DNA from: Enemella evansiae
GTDB lineage: Bacteria; Pseudomonadota; Alphaproteobacteria; Rhodobacterales; Rhodobacteraceae
Direction: 5' to 3'
Assembly (NCBI GenBank): GCA_017255395.1
Contig: JAFKDC010000002.1
Coordinates: 62,001 to 126,000, forward strand
DNA: 64,000 bases
The notes under the pieces are model-generated. The model did not search any database and was not told the origin of the DNA. It saw nothing but the letters and a program-made list of their open reading frames with translations. This document shows, piece after piece, positions 8,957 to 19,032 of this stretch (position 1 is its first letter; each line of letters begins with the position of its first letter). A program made the position numbers and the translations under genes.

Positions 8957-9631
8957 ATGACCCATCCTTCCGCTCCTCCCCGCCCGTTTCACGGCGCCCA
9001 TGCGCAGTCCTATGATCAGACCAACGCGTTCTGGGCGCCGTTGCGCGGGGCGCTGGACTTCTCGCTGGCGCAGACCCTTGCCGGGGCACCCGAAGAGGCT
9101 CGGGTTCTGGTCGTCGGCGCGGGCACCGGGGCAGAGATCGCCTATCTGGCAGAGCGCCACCCCGGCTGGCACTTCACCGCCGTGGACACCTCGGCAGAGA
9201 TGCTGGCGCTCTGCGCGGAGAAGGCCCGCGCGGGCGGCTACGGGGACCGGGTGACGATCCACGCCGGCCCCGTCGAGACGCTGGAGGCCGGGGGGTTCGA
9301 CCTTGCGACCTCGGTGCTGGTCTCGCAGTTCCTGAATGAACGGGCCGCGCGTGAGGCCTTCTTCGCCGCGATCGCCCAGCGGCTGGTGCCGGGCGGGCGG
9401 CTGGTCTCGGTCGACCTCTCGGCGCCTGGGGCAGAGCGGGCGGCGGCAGTCGACGAATGGCTCGGGATCACCGGCACGGCCACGCCCGAGCGACTGGCGC
9501 AGTTCGACGCCATGGTGTCGGTGCTGCCGCCCGAAGACATCGGGGCGCTGCTGACCGATGCGGGGTTCACGCAGGTGCGGGCGGTCTTTCAGGTGCTTCT
9601 GATGCGCGGCTGGTCGGCGCGGAAGGCCTGA
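8957..9631 (+). CDS. Class I SAM-dependent methyltransferase
   Basis: 224 residues with motif I VLVVGAGTGAEIAYLA, motif II FTAVDTSAEMLALC and LVPGGRLVSVDL as motif III. The N-terminal SYDQTNAFWAPLRGALDFSL resembles TrmN/UbiE-like small-molecule methyltransferases. A good Shine-Dalgarno (AAGGAG) precedes the ATG. Just upstream is a small dyad TATGA-GATA-TCATA (8932-8945), which could be an operator or the core promoter. The substrate is unknown. Confidence 0.85.
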   Translation: MTHPSAPPRPFHGAHAQSYDQTNAFWAPLRGALDFSLAQTLAGAPEEARVLVVGAGTGAEIAYLAERHPGWHFTAVDTSAEMLALCAEKARAGGYGDRVTIHAGPVETLEAGGFDLATSVLVSQFLNERAAREAFFAAIAQRLVPGGRLVSVDLSAPGAERAAAVDEWLGITGTATPERLAQFDAMVSVLPPEDIGALLTDAGFTQVRAVFQVLLMRGWSARKA

Positions 9632-9671
9632 CCCCGATCCGCGTGCCGGTGTTGTCTGTGCGGCCCGACCG

Positions 9672-10583
9672 TCACGGCTGCCCCGGCGGGATCTGCGCGG
9701 CGCCGTCCTGCGCGCGCACCAGCCAGTCTCGGAAGGCGCGGGCGGGCGCCGAGGCGCGGGGGTGCGTGCGCAGGTAGAAGACCTGCGGCGAGGCCATGCG
9801 TTCGGCCACCAGCGGCACCAGTTCGCCACGCTCCAGCAGCGGGCCGATCAAGCCGGTCCAGCCCAGCACCGCGCCCGCGCCGTCGCGCGCCAGTTGCAGC
9901 GCGATCATGTGGTTGTTGACCGTCAGCCCGCGGGACCGGGGCGGCTCTTCTCCGAAATGCGCCAGCCAGTCGGTCCAGCCGGTCCAGCCGGTGTCCTCGG
10001 CGGTGACATGGATCAGCGGCACGTCGGGCAGGTCGGCCACAGCGGCGATGCCATGGGCGGCGGCAAAGGCGGGCGTGCCCACCGCGAGAATCTCGTCGTG
10101 GAACAGGACCTCGCAGGCCTCGTCCATCTCTGCGGCGGCGCCGTAGTGGATCGACAGGTCCGTCCCGCTGCCGGTTCCGGCGACGTCGGTCACGCGCTGA
10201 GACACCACGATCTCCGGGTGCTCTCGCCAGAAGGTTGCAATCTGAGGCGTCAGCCAGAAGGCGCTGACGGCGGTGGTAGCCTGCACCGTGACGTCCTCTG
10301 CCTCTTGCGGGCCGCGGGTTTCGCGCACCGCGTCGGACATGGTTTCGAACCCGCGCTGAAGGGCGAGGAAAAGGTAGGCGCCCGGCTCTGTCAGGTCGAC
10401 GCCGCGGTGCTGACGGCGGAACAGCGCCAACCCCAGTTCCGCCTCCAGCCCCTTGATCTGGTGGCTGACGGCGGCGGGGGTCACGTTCAGCTCGGACGCG
10501 GCTTCCTTGAAGCTCAGTTTTCGGGCAGCCGCCTCGAAGCAGACCAGGGCGGTCATCGGGGGAAGGTCGTAGGGCCGGGGCAT
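9672..10583 (-). CDS. LysR-family regulator, GcvA type
   Basis: 303 residues: an HTH at about 9-68 (MTALVCFEAAARKLSFKEAA, TPAAVSHQIKGLEAELG) and an effector domain with the GcvA-like WLTPQIATFWREHPEI segment. It is divergent from gbcA with a 148-bp spacer, the usual arrangement for a LysR controlling its neighbour, so a role in quaternary-amine catabolism is inferred. A perfect 14-bp palindrome in the spacer is a candidate binding site. Confidence 0.88.
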   Translation of the reverse strand: MPRPYDLPPMTALVCFEAAARKLSFKEAASELNVTPAAVSHQIKGLEAELGLALFRRQHRGVDLTEPGAYLFLALQRGFETMSDAVRETRGPQEAEDVTVQATTAVSAFWLTPQIATFWREHPEIVVSQRVTDVAGTGSGTDLSIHYGAAAEMDEACEVLFHDEILAVGTPAFAAAHGIAAVADLPDVPLIHVTAEDTGWTGWTDWLAHFGEEPPRSRGLTVNNHMIALQLARDGAGAVLGWTGLIGPLLERGELVPLVAERMASPQVFYLRTHPRASAPARAFRDWLVRAQDGAAQIPPGQP

Positions 10584-10620
10584 CGGTCGCTTTTGCAGGC
10601 TACGGGGTCGGAAAGGGGAC

Positions 10621-10634
10621 AGGTGAATTCACCT
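10621..10634. promoter_or_regulatory. 14-bp palindrome, candidate LysR operator
   Basis: AGGTGAATTCACCT is a perfect palindrome 38 bp upstream of the LysR start and about 100 bp upstream of gbcA. A further partial half-site, AAGGTGAG, begins at 10640. Position and symmetry suggest the binding site of the divergent LysR protein; this is inference. Confidence 0.5.
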
Positions 10635-10701
10635 AACCCAAGGTGAGAATAATTGCCATTGAGAGGCGCGTAAACCATGCGCAATGCACAAGACAGACTA
10701 A

Positions 10702-11964
<1,263 letters not shown>

Positions 11965-11968
11965 GCCG

Positions 11969-13033
11969 ATGACCGCGATGACCCCGACGCTGGCCTTCTG
12001 GAGTGACGACGAGCCGCTGGAATGCGTGTCCTTCCTGCCCGAGGCGCCCAACACCGTGACCTTCACCTTCCAGGCGCCTTCGGGCGCGCTGTTCCGCTAC
12101 AAGCCGGGGCAGTTCGTGACGCTGGAACTGCCGGTTCCGGGCGGGCCGCTGCACCGCACCTACACGATCTCCTCCTCGCCCTCGCGACCGACCTCGCTGA
12201 CCGTGACGGTCAAGGCGCAGGACGGATCGCTGGGGACGCGCTGGATGCTGGACCACCTGCGCCCCGGCGTGCGGCTGAAGGCGATGGGGCCGACCGGGCA
12301 ATTCTCCTACATGAACCACCCGGCGTCGAAGTACCTGTTCATCTCGGCGGGCTCGGGCATCACGCCCATGGTCTCGATGACGACCTACATGTACGATGCG
12401 GGCCGCGCGCCGGACATCGTCTTCATCAACTGCGCCAAGCTGCCATCGGAGATCATCTTCCGCCAGCGGATGGAGATGATGGCCTCGCGCCTGCCGGGCA
12501 TCGAACTGGCCTGGGTGGTGGACCGGCCCGATCCCTACCGGCCCTGGACCGGCTATCGCGGCCCGTTCAATCAGCTTCTTCTGGGTCTGGCGGCACCGGA
12601 CTACCTTGAACGCGAGGTCTTCTGCTGCGGACCGGAGCCCTTCATGACCGCCGTGCGCGAGGCGCTTCAGGGTCTCGGCTTCGACATGGACCGTTACCAT
12701 CAGGAAAGCTTCTCGGCCCCGGTGGGCGAGACCGGCGAATACGACGAGGGCGTGACGCTGGACGAGGAAGCCAAGGCGGAGGTGACCTTCGCGCTCTCCG
12801 ACAAGGTGGTGACCTGCACCGAGACCGACACGCTTCTGTCGGTGGCGCGCGGGGCGGGTCTGGCGATCCCATCGGGCTGCACCTTTGGCGTCTGCGGCAC
12901 CTGCAAGGTCAAGAAGACCGAGGGGCAGGTCCACATGGTGCACAACGGTGGCATCACCGAGGAAGAGATCGAGGACGGCTATATCCTTGCCTGCTGCTCG
13001 AACCCGCTCGGCAAGGTCTCGATCGAGGCCTGA
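11969..13033 (+). CDS. gbcB: Ferredoxin-type reductase partner, glycine betaine monooxygenase beta-like
   Basis: 354 residues in the order FAD-binding barrel (LHRTYTISSSPS), NAD-binding domain (SAGSGITPMVSM, CCGPEPFM) and a C-terminal plant-type [2Fe-2S] ferredoxin domain (SGCTFGVCGTCKVKK and ACCSNP). This is the GbcB architecture, which passes electrons from NAD(P)H to the Rieske oxygenase GbcA. The ATG at 11969 follows the gbcA stop by 4 bp; a second ATG at 11978 is possible. Confidence 0.85.
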   Translation: MTAMTPTLAFWSDDEPLECVSFLPEAPNTVTFTFQAPSGALFRYKPGQFVTLELPVPGGPLHRTYTISSSPSRPTSLTVTVKAQDGSLGTRWMLDHLRPGVRLKAMGPTGQFSYMNHPASKYLFISAGSGITPMVSMTTYMYDAGRAPDIVFINCAKLPSEIIFRQRMEMMASRLPGIELAWVVDRPDPYRPWTGYRGPFNQLLLGLAAPDYLEREVFCCGPEPFMTAVREALQGLGFDMDRYHQESFSAPVGETGEYDEGVTLDEEAKAEVTFALSDKVVTCTETDTLLSVARGAGLAIPSGCTFGVCGTCKVKKTEGQVHMVHNGGITEEEIEDGYILACCSNPLGKVSIEA

Positions 13034-13400
13034 GGGGGCGGCGGTCTGGGGGGCGGACCTCGCCGTCGCAGGGCGACTTCGGCAAAGATCATCCAACATG
13101 CACCGCATCACGGAAAGGGTCGGCGCGGCGCCCACGGCCCCCCTGACAGGTCGCTTACAAGACCTCGTTTGCGCGGTGGGCGTCTTGGTGCGGCTTGCCC
13201 GGGGGCGTCCGGGTTGTAGGCAGGCGGGACTGGCCCGGGTTCTTCCCGGATCGGGTGAGGCGCAGTTTCGGCAGTCTCGCCGGATTGCGGGCCGCCATTG
13301 CCAGGGCAAACCGGGCCGACGACACGCAGCCCGGCAATGTTGGACCACGGCCCGCATTATCGGCTTGGCGTCGCCCGGCACTTGGGAGCTGCCTTCCGCC
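13034..13400. other. Gene-free spacer between convergent gbcB and metF
   Basis: The spacer separates convergent transcription units. I see no coding region with family support and no clear terminator for the gbcAB transcript; the metF terminator begins at its right edge. Confidence 0.5.
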
Positions 13401-13436
13401 CAAACGCAAAACGCGCGAGCCGCAAGGCCCGCGCGT
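13401..13436 (-). terminator. Intrinsic terminator of metF
   Basis: A stem of 11 pairs with one mismatch spans 13411-13436. Its outer arms are ACGCGCG / CGCGCGT and the plus-strand loop is GCAA. Read on the minus strand it is followed by TTTTGCGTTTG. It lies 25 bp past the metF stop. Confidence 0.75.
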
Positions 13437-13460
13437 CGGTGTCGTTGGGGAAGGCGGCGC

Positions 13461-14336
13461 TCAGGCCACGTTCTTCAGCGTCTGGTTCGGGGTCACGCCA
13501 AGCGCGAAGCAGACGTCGCGGGTCAGTTCCGGGCGGTTCAGCGTGTAGAAATGCAGCTTGTCCACACCGCCCTCGATCAGCTCCGAGCAAAGCTCGGTGC
13601 AGAGCGCGGTGGCCAGCAGGTCCTGACGGTCGTCGCGCTCGGCCTTCTCGAAGGCCTCGATGACCCATGCGGGAATTTTGGTGCCGCAGCCCTCGGCGAA
13701 GCGGCGCGCGCCCTTCCAGTTCTCGATGGGCAGGATGCCGGGCGTGACGTATTGGTCGATGCCCGCCTTGGCGCAGGCGTCGCGGAAGCGGAAGAAGGTC
13801 TCTGCCTCGAAGAAGAACTGGGTCAGCGCTTCGGTGGCGCCGGCGTCCAGCTTGCGCTTCAGCCAGTCGATGTCGGCGCCCGCGTTCGCGGCCTCGGGGT
13901 GGGTGTCGGGGTAGGCGCCGACGCGGATGGTGAAATCGCCGGTCCCGGCCAGTGCCTCGATCAGCTCGACCGAGTTGGCGAAGCCGCCCGGGTGCTGGCG
14001 GAACCCGTCCGAGCCCTTGGGCGGATCGCCCCGCAGCGCCACGATGTCGGTCACGCCGACCTTGGCAAAGCTCTGCGCGATCTCCAGCGTTTCTTCGCGA
14101 GTAGCGTCGACGCAGGTCAGATGCGCGGCGGTGCGCAGCCCGGAATGCTTGTGGATCGTGGCCACCACGTCGCGGGTCAGGTCGCGGGTCGTGCCGCCCG
14201 CGCCGTAGGTCACCGACACGAAGCGCGGCGCCAGCGGCGCCAGCACCTGCACGCTGTCCCAAAGGCGGAAGGTGCCCTCGATGTTCTTGGGCGGGAAGAA
14301 TTCGAGCGAGATCTCGGGGCGGGTCATCTGGGTCAT
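13461..14336 (-). CDS. metF: Methylenetetrahydrofolate reductase [NAD(P)H]
   Basis: 291 residues, the length of bacterial MetF. It reduces 5,10-methylene-THF to 5-methyl-THF for methionine synthesis. Motifs include ISLEFFPPKN near the start, VSVTYGAGGTTRDLT, AHLTCVDATREET, VALRGDPPKG, GAYPDTHPEA, TQFFFEAETFFRFRD and HFYTLNRPELT. It is divergent from a MetR-like regulator with a likely operator between them, and is followed by an intrinsic terminator. Confidence 0.95.
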   Translation of the reverse strand: MTQMTRPEISLEFFPPKNIEGTFRLWDSVQVLAPLAPRFVSVTYGAGGTTRDLTRDVVATIHKHSGLRTAAHLTCVDATREETLEIAQSFAKVGVTDIVALRGDPPKGSDGFRQHPGGFANSVELIEALAGTGDFTIRVGAYPDTHPEAANAGADIDWLKRKLDAGATEALTQFFFEAETFFRFRDACAKAGIDQYVTPGILPIENWKGARRFAEGCGTKIPAWVIEAFEKAERDDRQDLLATALCTELCSELIEGGVDKLHFYTLNRPELTRDVCFALGVTPNQTLKNVA

Positions 14337-14373
14337 CCTCTAAGCGTTGAGCGCTTGTCGCACGCGGGCCTTT

Positions 14374-14388
14374 GTGAGACAAACTCAT
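14374..14388. promoter_or_regulatory. Candidate MetR operator
   Basis: GTGAG-ACAAA-CTCAT contains the dyad TGAG-N5-CTCA (14375-14387) in the 79-bp spacer between metF and the MetR-like gene. It has the same spacing as the enterobacterial MetR site (TGAA-N5-TTCA). Assignment is by position and symmetry. Confidence 0.5.
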
Positions 14389-14415
14389 AGTTTTCAAGTT
14401 CAACATGAGCCGGAT

Positions 14416-15321
14416 ATGCATATAGAGTTCCGTCACCTGCGGACCATCAAGGCCATCCACGAGGCCGGGGGGCTGGCCCGCGCCGCCGATCATCTGAACA
14501 TCACGCAGTCGGCCTTGTCCCATCAGATCAAGGGGTTGGAGGATCAGGCGGGGGTCGAGCTCTTTGTCCGCCGCTCCAAGCCGATGAAGCTTTCCGCCGC
14601 CGGTCTGCGGTTGCTGCGGCTGGCAGAGCAGGTGCTGCCGCAGGTCGAGGCGCTTCAGGACGAATTCGCGGGTCTGCGGGCGGGCAACGCCGGGCGGCTG
14701 CACATCGCCATCGAGTGCCACGCCTGTTTCGAATGGCTGTTCCCGGTGCTCGAATCGTTCCGCAAGGCCTTCGGCGATGTCGACGTGGACATCCGCCCCG
14801 GTCTGGCCTTCGACGCGCTGCCCGCGCTGATGAAGGAAGAGGTCGACGTGGTGATCTCCTCCGATCCCGAAGACCTCACCGGCGTCACCTTCGTGCCGCT
14901 CTTCGATTACAACCCGGTCTTCGTGGCCTCGTCCCAGCATCCTCTGGCGGCGAAACCCTTCATCGAGGCGCAGGATTTCCGCGGCGAGACGCTGATAACC
15001 TACCCGGTCGAACGGTCGCGGCTGGACATCTTCAGCCAGCTGCTGACCCCGGCCAAGGTGGAACCGGCGGCGATCCGGCAGGTGGAACTGACGGCGGTGA
15101 TCCTGCTCTTGGTGGCCTCGAACCGCGGCATCGCCGTGCTGCCCGACTGGGTGGTGCGCGAGGTCAAGTACAACTCGGACTATGTCACGCGCCCGCTGAC
15201 GGAACAGGGCATCACCCGCAGGCTGTACGCGGCGGTGCGGACCGAGGACATGGAAAAGCCCTATATGAAAAAGCTCATCGCGCTGGCCGGGCAGGAGGCG
15301 CGCAAGCTGCAAAGCGCCTGA
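14416..15321 (+). CDS. metR: LysR-family regulator, MetR-like
   Basis: 301 residues beginning MHIEFRHLRTIKAIHEAGG. It has an HTH at residues 4-63 (LNITQSALSHQIKGLEDQ) and a MetR-like effector domain containing IECHACFEWLFPVLESFR. MetR activates methionine-cycle genes with homocysteine as co-effector. The divergent metF and the spacer dyad support that role here. The ATG at 14416 was chosen; upstream in-frame codons lack family support. Confidence 0.85.
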   Translation: MHIEFRHLRTIKAIHEAGGLARAADHLNITQSALSHQIKGLEDQAGVELFVRRSKPMKLSAAGLRLLRLAEQVLPQVEALQDEFAGLRAGNAGRLHIAIECHACFEWLFPVLESFRKAFGDVDVDIRPGLAFDALPALMKEEVDVVISSDPEDLTGVTFVPLFDYNPVFVASSQHPLAAKPFIEAQDFRGETLITYPVERSRLDIFSQLLTPAKVEPAAIRQVELTAVILLLVASNRGIAVLPDWVVREVKYNSDYVTRPLTEQGITRRLYAAVRTEDMEKPYMKKLIALAGQEARKLQSA

Positions 15322-15328
15322 TCCACAC

Positions 15329-15631
15329 TCAGCGACACCCGTCAGAGGCCTGCGACAGGGCCAGCTCCCACCGGTCCGCGTAGGTCCAGCCTTTGATGCG
15401 GGCGTTGTCCTGCGCCATGATCTGCACGGCCTTTTGCGCAAAGCAGCCGCAATCCACGCCCGGCAGGGTGGCGCGGCAATAAGAGAGCTCGTCCAGAACG
15501 GTTGGGCCCTGCGCATCCTTCCGGCCCATAGGCGCCTCGTAGGCGGTCAGTGGCGGCAGGAACTGCACCGCGCCGACGGCGGCGCCGGATGCGGCGAGAA
15601 TGGCAAGGGCAGTGGCGGTTTCGCTGGGCAT
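15329..15631 (-). CDS. Hypothetical exported protein
   Basis: 100 residues from the ATG at 15631. The N-terminus is Ala-rich and hydrophobic (TATALAILAASGAAVGAV), suggesting a signal or anchor. The rest carries four cysteines in SYCRATLPGVDCGCFA and near the end (DGCR), a pattern of small periplasmic proteins. It is convergent with metR, 7 bp from its stop. I do not recognise a named family. Confidence 0.6.
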   Translation of the reverse strand: MPSETATALAILAASGAAVGAVQFLPPLTAYEAPMGRKDAQGPTVLDELSYCRATLPGVDCGCFAQKAVQIMAQDNARIKGWTYADRWELALSQASDGCR

Positions 15632-15851
15632 GACGGTGGCCTCTTTGACGGGCACCATCCTACTCCGACAGGCCTCCATACCGGAGCGCGAAGTGCAAAA
15701 CAGGTTAACCGTGCGTTTGACCCGGGTGTAGCCCCGGGGTCGGCCCGCACGGTTCCGGGCGATCTGGCCCGGCCCCTCCGAGATACTGCCCGACATGCCC
15801 CGACACTGGCCCCGCAGGCAGCGGGGGCCGCTCGCGGGACAGGGTGTCGGT

Positions 15852-16058
15852 TCAGAGGGTCTTCAGGTCAGAGGCCATCTGGCGGCCATCGCGGCCTTCG
15901 CGCAGCTCGTAGCTGACCTTCTGGTTGTCGGCGAGGCCGGTCAGGCCGGACCGCTCGACTGCCGAGATATGGACGAAGACGTCCTTGCCGCCCTCATCTG
16001 GCGCGATGAAGCCGTATCCCTTGGTGGTATTGAACCATTTCACGGTGCCGTTCGGCAT
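15852..16058 (-). CDS. csp: Cold-shock domain protein (CspA family)
   Basis: 68 residues: a complete cold-shock domain with RNP1 KGYGFIAP and RNP2 DVFVHISAV, beginning MPNGTVKWFN. These are cytoplasmic nucleic-acid chaperones. The ATG at 16058 matches the family start. The 235 bp up to the divergent ArsC-like gene leaves room for a long 5' leader, as is usual for csp genes, but I cannot show one. Confidence 0.93.
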   Translation of the reverse strand: MPNGTVKWFNTTKGYGFIAPDEGGKDVFVHISAVERSGLTGLADNQKVSYELREGRDGRQMASDLKTL

Positions 16059-16293
16059 TGTTCCCGTGCTCCTTTCCAGTCCTGCATTCGGCCCCTCAGC
16101 GCCGGGGCCACCCAGACACATCCGAGGGCCGGTGCCGTGGTGGCGGCCCCGCAGGGCGACACCTTATGCCGATCTTCGAAGGTCTCGAAAAAAACATGAA
16201 GCCCCTGTTGGAAAAAGCAAGCCCCGTGCTTTCGTATTTCATTCCCGCGACGCATATTTGCGGTCGGATGAAGAAGAAGAGGGCGAATTTCCC

Positions 16294-16608
16294 ATGCAAT
16301 TATACGGATTGCGGACCTGCGATACCTGCCGGAAGGCCTTGAAGGCCCTGCCGGGTGCCACGCTGGTCGATGTGCGCGCAGAGGGGCTGCCCGATGCGGT
16401 GCGCGACCGCGCGCTGGCCAGCTTTGGCGAGCGTCTGGTGAACACCCGCTCCACCACCTGGCGCGGCCTGTCCGAGGCAGAGCGCGCGGCCCCGCCCGAG
16501 ACCCTGCTGGCCAGCCACCCGGCGCTGATGAAGCGGCCCTTGATCGTCGATGGCGACGCCATGTGGCTGGGCTGGGACAAGGCGGTGCAGGCAGAGCTTG
16601 CGGGCTAA
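16294..16608 (+). CDS. ArsC/Spx-family thioredoxin-fold protein
   Basis: 104 residues starting MQLYGLRTCDTCRKALKALP. The CDTC motif and the later VNTRSTTWRGLSE and LIKRPLIVDG-like segment (LMKRPLIVDGDAM) place it in the ArsC/YffB/Spx group. Members are glutathione-linked reductases or RNA-polymerase-binding proteins; whether it reduces arsenate is not readable, and there are no ars neighbours. Confidence 0.85.
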   Translation: MQLYGLRTCDTCRKALKALPGATLVDVRAEGLPDAVRDRALASFGERLVNTRSTTWRGLSEAERAAPPETLLASHPALMKRPLIVDGDAMWLGWDKAVQAELAG

Positions 16609-16635
16609 AACAGGGCGCCCCGGCGGCCCGGCCCC

Positions 16636-17223
16636 TCAGGCGGCGGGCTGGGGGGCGCGCCGATCCTGTCCAAGCACGCGATCCAGCGACAGCGCCCCGG
16701 CGCCCTTGAAGACCAGCGTCGCCAGCAGCAGTCCCCAGAACAGGCGCTGGTCCAGGATGACCCCGTCCGGCGCCCGGTCGAACCACGCCCCCAGCGTCGC
16801 CGCATGGGCCAGCCCGCCGTGACCGTAAAGGTCGGTCAGGCTCTGCACCGCGACGAACCCGATCATGCCAAGGGCGGCCAGCCGCGTCAGCAGACCGGTC
16901 AGGATCAGCAAGGGCAGCAGGAATTCCGCCCAGGTGCCCAGCACCACCACCGCCCAGTGCCAGAGGCCAAGGGCGTCGCTGTTGTAGCCCACCGCTTCGA
17001 ACTGGCGCGGGAAGATCTGCGCATAGGCGCCGCTGGAGGGCCGCAGAAAGCCGAAGATCCCCTCGCCCAGCTTGGTGGCGGCAGAGGCCCAGAAATACCC
17101 CGCAAGGCTTGCGGCGAAGATCAGGCGCGCCAGAAGCGGCAGCGCTTCGTCCCCGGCGCGGGACAGGGCGGCAGAAAGCCGCGCCAGCGCGGCCTTAAGG
17201 CGGTCAGTCATCGGCGCAGGCAT
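16636..17223 (-). CDS. bufD: DoxX-family membrane protein of the bufferin operon
   Basis: 195 residues with about four hydrophobic helices: LPLLARLIFAASLAGYFWAS, a second at WAVVVLGTWAEFLLPLLILT, LAALGMIGFVAVQS and LFWGLLLATLVFKGAGAL. DoxX proteins commonly close DUF2282-MNIO-DUF2063 operons; their job is unsettled. The start at 17223 overlaps the bufC stop by 20 bp (an ATG at 17211 would overlap by 8), so translation is coupled. Confidence 0.85.
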   Translation of the reverse strand: MPAPMTDRLKAALARLSAALSRAGDEALPLLARLIFAASLAGYFWASAATKLGEGIFGFLRPSSGAYAQIFPRQFEAVGYNSDALGLWHWAVVVLGTWAEFLLPLLILTGLLTRLAALGMIGFVAVQSLTDLYGHGGLAHAATLGAWFDRAPDGVILDQRLFWGLLLATLVFKGAGALSLDRVLGQDRRAPQPAA

Positions 17224-17977
17224 GGGGGCGATCCTCCGGGGCGAGGGTAAGGGCAGAGAGCGCGCCGCCTGTCAGAAGCAGCGACAGGACGGGTCTGGGA
17301 TCGCTGTCCCCGGCATGACCGAAGGCGGCGCCCAGCGGTTCGCCCCGCACCAGCGCGGCGGCGACATCGGCGCCGCCCGGCGGCAGGGTATGGGGAACCG
17401 GGTCGAAGCCGGGACGGCAGACAAGGACATCCTCGGAGACAGGCTTCGGCGCGGGCGTTCCGGGCGTCATCGTGTAGCGGTACAGCGACAGCGCCGGCCA
17501 GCGCGACCGCAGCAGGCGCGTGGCCGGTGCGACGGTGACGCGGGCCTGCGCCAGCGCCGCCTCGTCCAGCCCGGCAAGGGCTGCGGCATCCAGCCGGGGC
17601 GCATCTGCGGCGTGGTAGCTTTGCCGCAAGGCAAGCTCCAGCCGCGCCACGTCCCCAAGATAGCCAAGATGCGCCAGCCGGGGCTCCGCCTCCAGAAAGG
17701 CCGGGAAAGCGCTGCCATAGACCATCATGCGCGGCGAGCGGGGCGGCGAGCGGCGCAGGAAGGCCCCGGCGACCATGGCGAAATTCTCGGGCCCAAGCAG
17801 CCTGGCCACTGCCGGAAAACCCGCTTCCAGCGCCTCGCGCAGCGAGACCGCGACATTGTTGCGATAGATCGCATAGCGCCGTGCCGCCCCGCGGCCCGCG
17901 GCATCGCGCAGCCCCCCGGGCACCGGCTGCGCCGGATCCAGAAGCCCGCGGTAGAACCTGTCCTGCGAGACAATCAT
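17204..17977 (-). CDS. bufC: BufC-like partner of the MNIO enzyme (DUF2063 N-terminal domain)
   Basis: 257 residues with the DUF2063 signature [34 protein letters not shown] and [16 protein letters not shown]. In bufferin systems the partner protein presents the precursor peptide to the MNIO enzyme. The ATG at 17977 overlaps the bufB stop as ATGA. A dispersed repeat lies just upstream of this start, inside the bufB tail. Confidence 0.88.
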   Translation of the reverse strand: MIVSQDRFYRGLLDPAQPVPGGLRDAAGRGAARRYAIYRNNVAVSLREALEAGFPAVARLLGPENFAMVAGAFLRRSPPRSPRMMVYGSAFPAFLEAEPRLAHLGYLGDVARLELALRQSYHAADAPRLDAAALAGLDEAALAQARVTVAPATRLLRSRWPALSLYRYTMTPGTPAPKPVSEDVLVCRPGFDPVPHTLPPGGADVAAALVRGEPLGAAFGHAGDSDPRPVLSLLLTGGALSALTLAPEDRPHACADD

Positions 17978-18906
17978 GCGCGCAGCCTGGCCGTCTTCTT
18001 TGGTCCGGAAAATACCTCGGGGGTGAGGCCGCAGGCCGAGGGGGCGGCGCGCCCGGCCTTGGCCGCCGCCCGCGCCAGGGCCCGACCGGCCCGCGCCGCC
18101 TCTGCCTCCAGCACCGGCCAGTCGGGCACGTCTGTGTCCCATTCGATCAGCACCGGGCGCGGCCCCGCCCGGTCGAGCACCCGGTCCAGCAGCGCCCAGA
18201 CCGGATCGGCCACGGCCCTCCCGTGGCTGTCGATCAGCAGCGGCGCGCCGTGCTCGTCGCTGTCCTCGTCATGGCCGCCCAGATGGATTTCGCCCACGGC
18301 CTCCAGGGCGAAGGCGTCCAGGTAGGCCTCTGCCGACAGCCCCAGGTTCACCGCCGAGACGAAGACGTTGTTCAGGTCCAGCAGCAGCCCGCAGCCGGTG
18401 CGCCGGGCGATCTCGGCAAGGAAGGCGGGTTCCTCCCATGTGCTTTCGGCGAAGGCCAGGTAGGAGGACGGGTTTTCCAGCAGCATCTGCCGACCCAGCG
18501 CCTCCTGCACGCGCCCGATGTGGTCGCAGACCCGGGTCAGGGTGGCATCGGTATAGGGCAGGGGCAGAAGGTCGTTCAGGAAGGCGCCGTCATGGGTCGA
18601 CCATGCCAGATGTTCCGAAAAGCGGGCGGGCTTCAGCCAGCCGGCCAGATGCGCCAGCCGCGCCAGGTGGTCGCGATCCAGTGGCGCCGCGCCGCCGATC
18701 GACAGGCCCACGCCATGGACCGAGACGGGAAAGCGTTCCGCCAGCGCGCGCAGCTGCGCCAGCGGGCGGCCGCCGTCGCCCATGTAGTTCTCGGCGTGGA
18801 TTTCCAGCCAGCCGACCGCGCCGGGCGCGTCTAGCAGGGCGGCGAAATGCTGCGGCTTGTAGCCGACTCCGGGCAGGGGCGGCAGGTCGCGGAGGGTGTC
18901 GAACAT
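17974..18906 (-). CDS. bufB: MNIO-family iron enzyme BufB (DUF692)
   Basis: 310 residues, a TIM-barrel multinuclear non-haem iron oxidase. Probable metal ligands are visible along the family pattern: E35/H37/N40 ([10 protein letters not shown]), H64 ([11 protein letters not shown]), SEH 97-99, E144/N145 (LLENPSSY), D177/N179 (LDLNNVFV), E206/H208/H212 (GEIHLGGH), D226/H228 and E255 (LIEWD). Such enzymes oxidise precursor cysteines to thiooxazoles. The last dozen or so residues ([14 protein letters not shown]) are encoded by a dispersed intergenic-type repeat and are probably a recent extension. Confidence 0.92.
   Translation of the reverse strand: MFDTLRDLPPLPGVGYKPQHFAALLDAPGAVGWLEIHAENYMGDGGRPLAQLRALAERFPVSVHGVGLSIGGAAPLDRDHLARLAHLAGWLKPARFSEHLAWSTHDGAFLNDLLPLPYTDATLTRVCDHIGRVQEALGRQMLLENPSSYLAFAESTWEEPAFLAEIARRTGCGLLLDLNNVFVSAVNLGLSAEAYLDAFALEAVGEIHLGGHDEDSDEHGAPLLIDSHGRAVADPVWALLDRVLDRAGPRPVLIEWDTDVPDWPVLEAEAARAGRALARAAAKAGRAAPSACGLTPEVFSGPKKTARLRA
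17994..18023 (-). repeat. Dispersed repeat copy inside the bufB 3' end
   Basis: Read on the minus strand this is CCCCCGAGGTATTTTCC followed by GGACCAAAGAAGA. Near-identical sequence lies in two other spacers (34697-34725 and 37161-37189). Here it is translated as the bufB C-terminus and lies just before bufC. Confidence 0.75.
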
Positions 18907-19032
18907 GGGCGGGGTCCTTTGACCGGGAAAGCGCGGCGGGGCGGGCAGGGCGGTGCGGGCCGGAACACGGCGGTCTGGCACCGCACCGGGACGGGGGCGA
19001 AAGGGCGCGGGGGCCCCTCCGCCCCTGCCGGG

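Noticed and set aside
7430-9829. 799-codon minus-strand frame
   Set aside because: Runs across the dehydrogenase, the methyltransferase and spacers in a wrong frame; composition is Arg/Pro/Ala-rich.
14337-14415. SAM riboswitch upstream of metF
   Set aside because: The spacer is only 79 bp and shows a TGAG-N5-CTCA dyad, not a SAM-II type pseudoknot pattern; MetR control is more likely.
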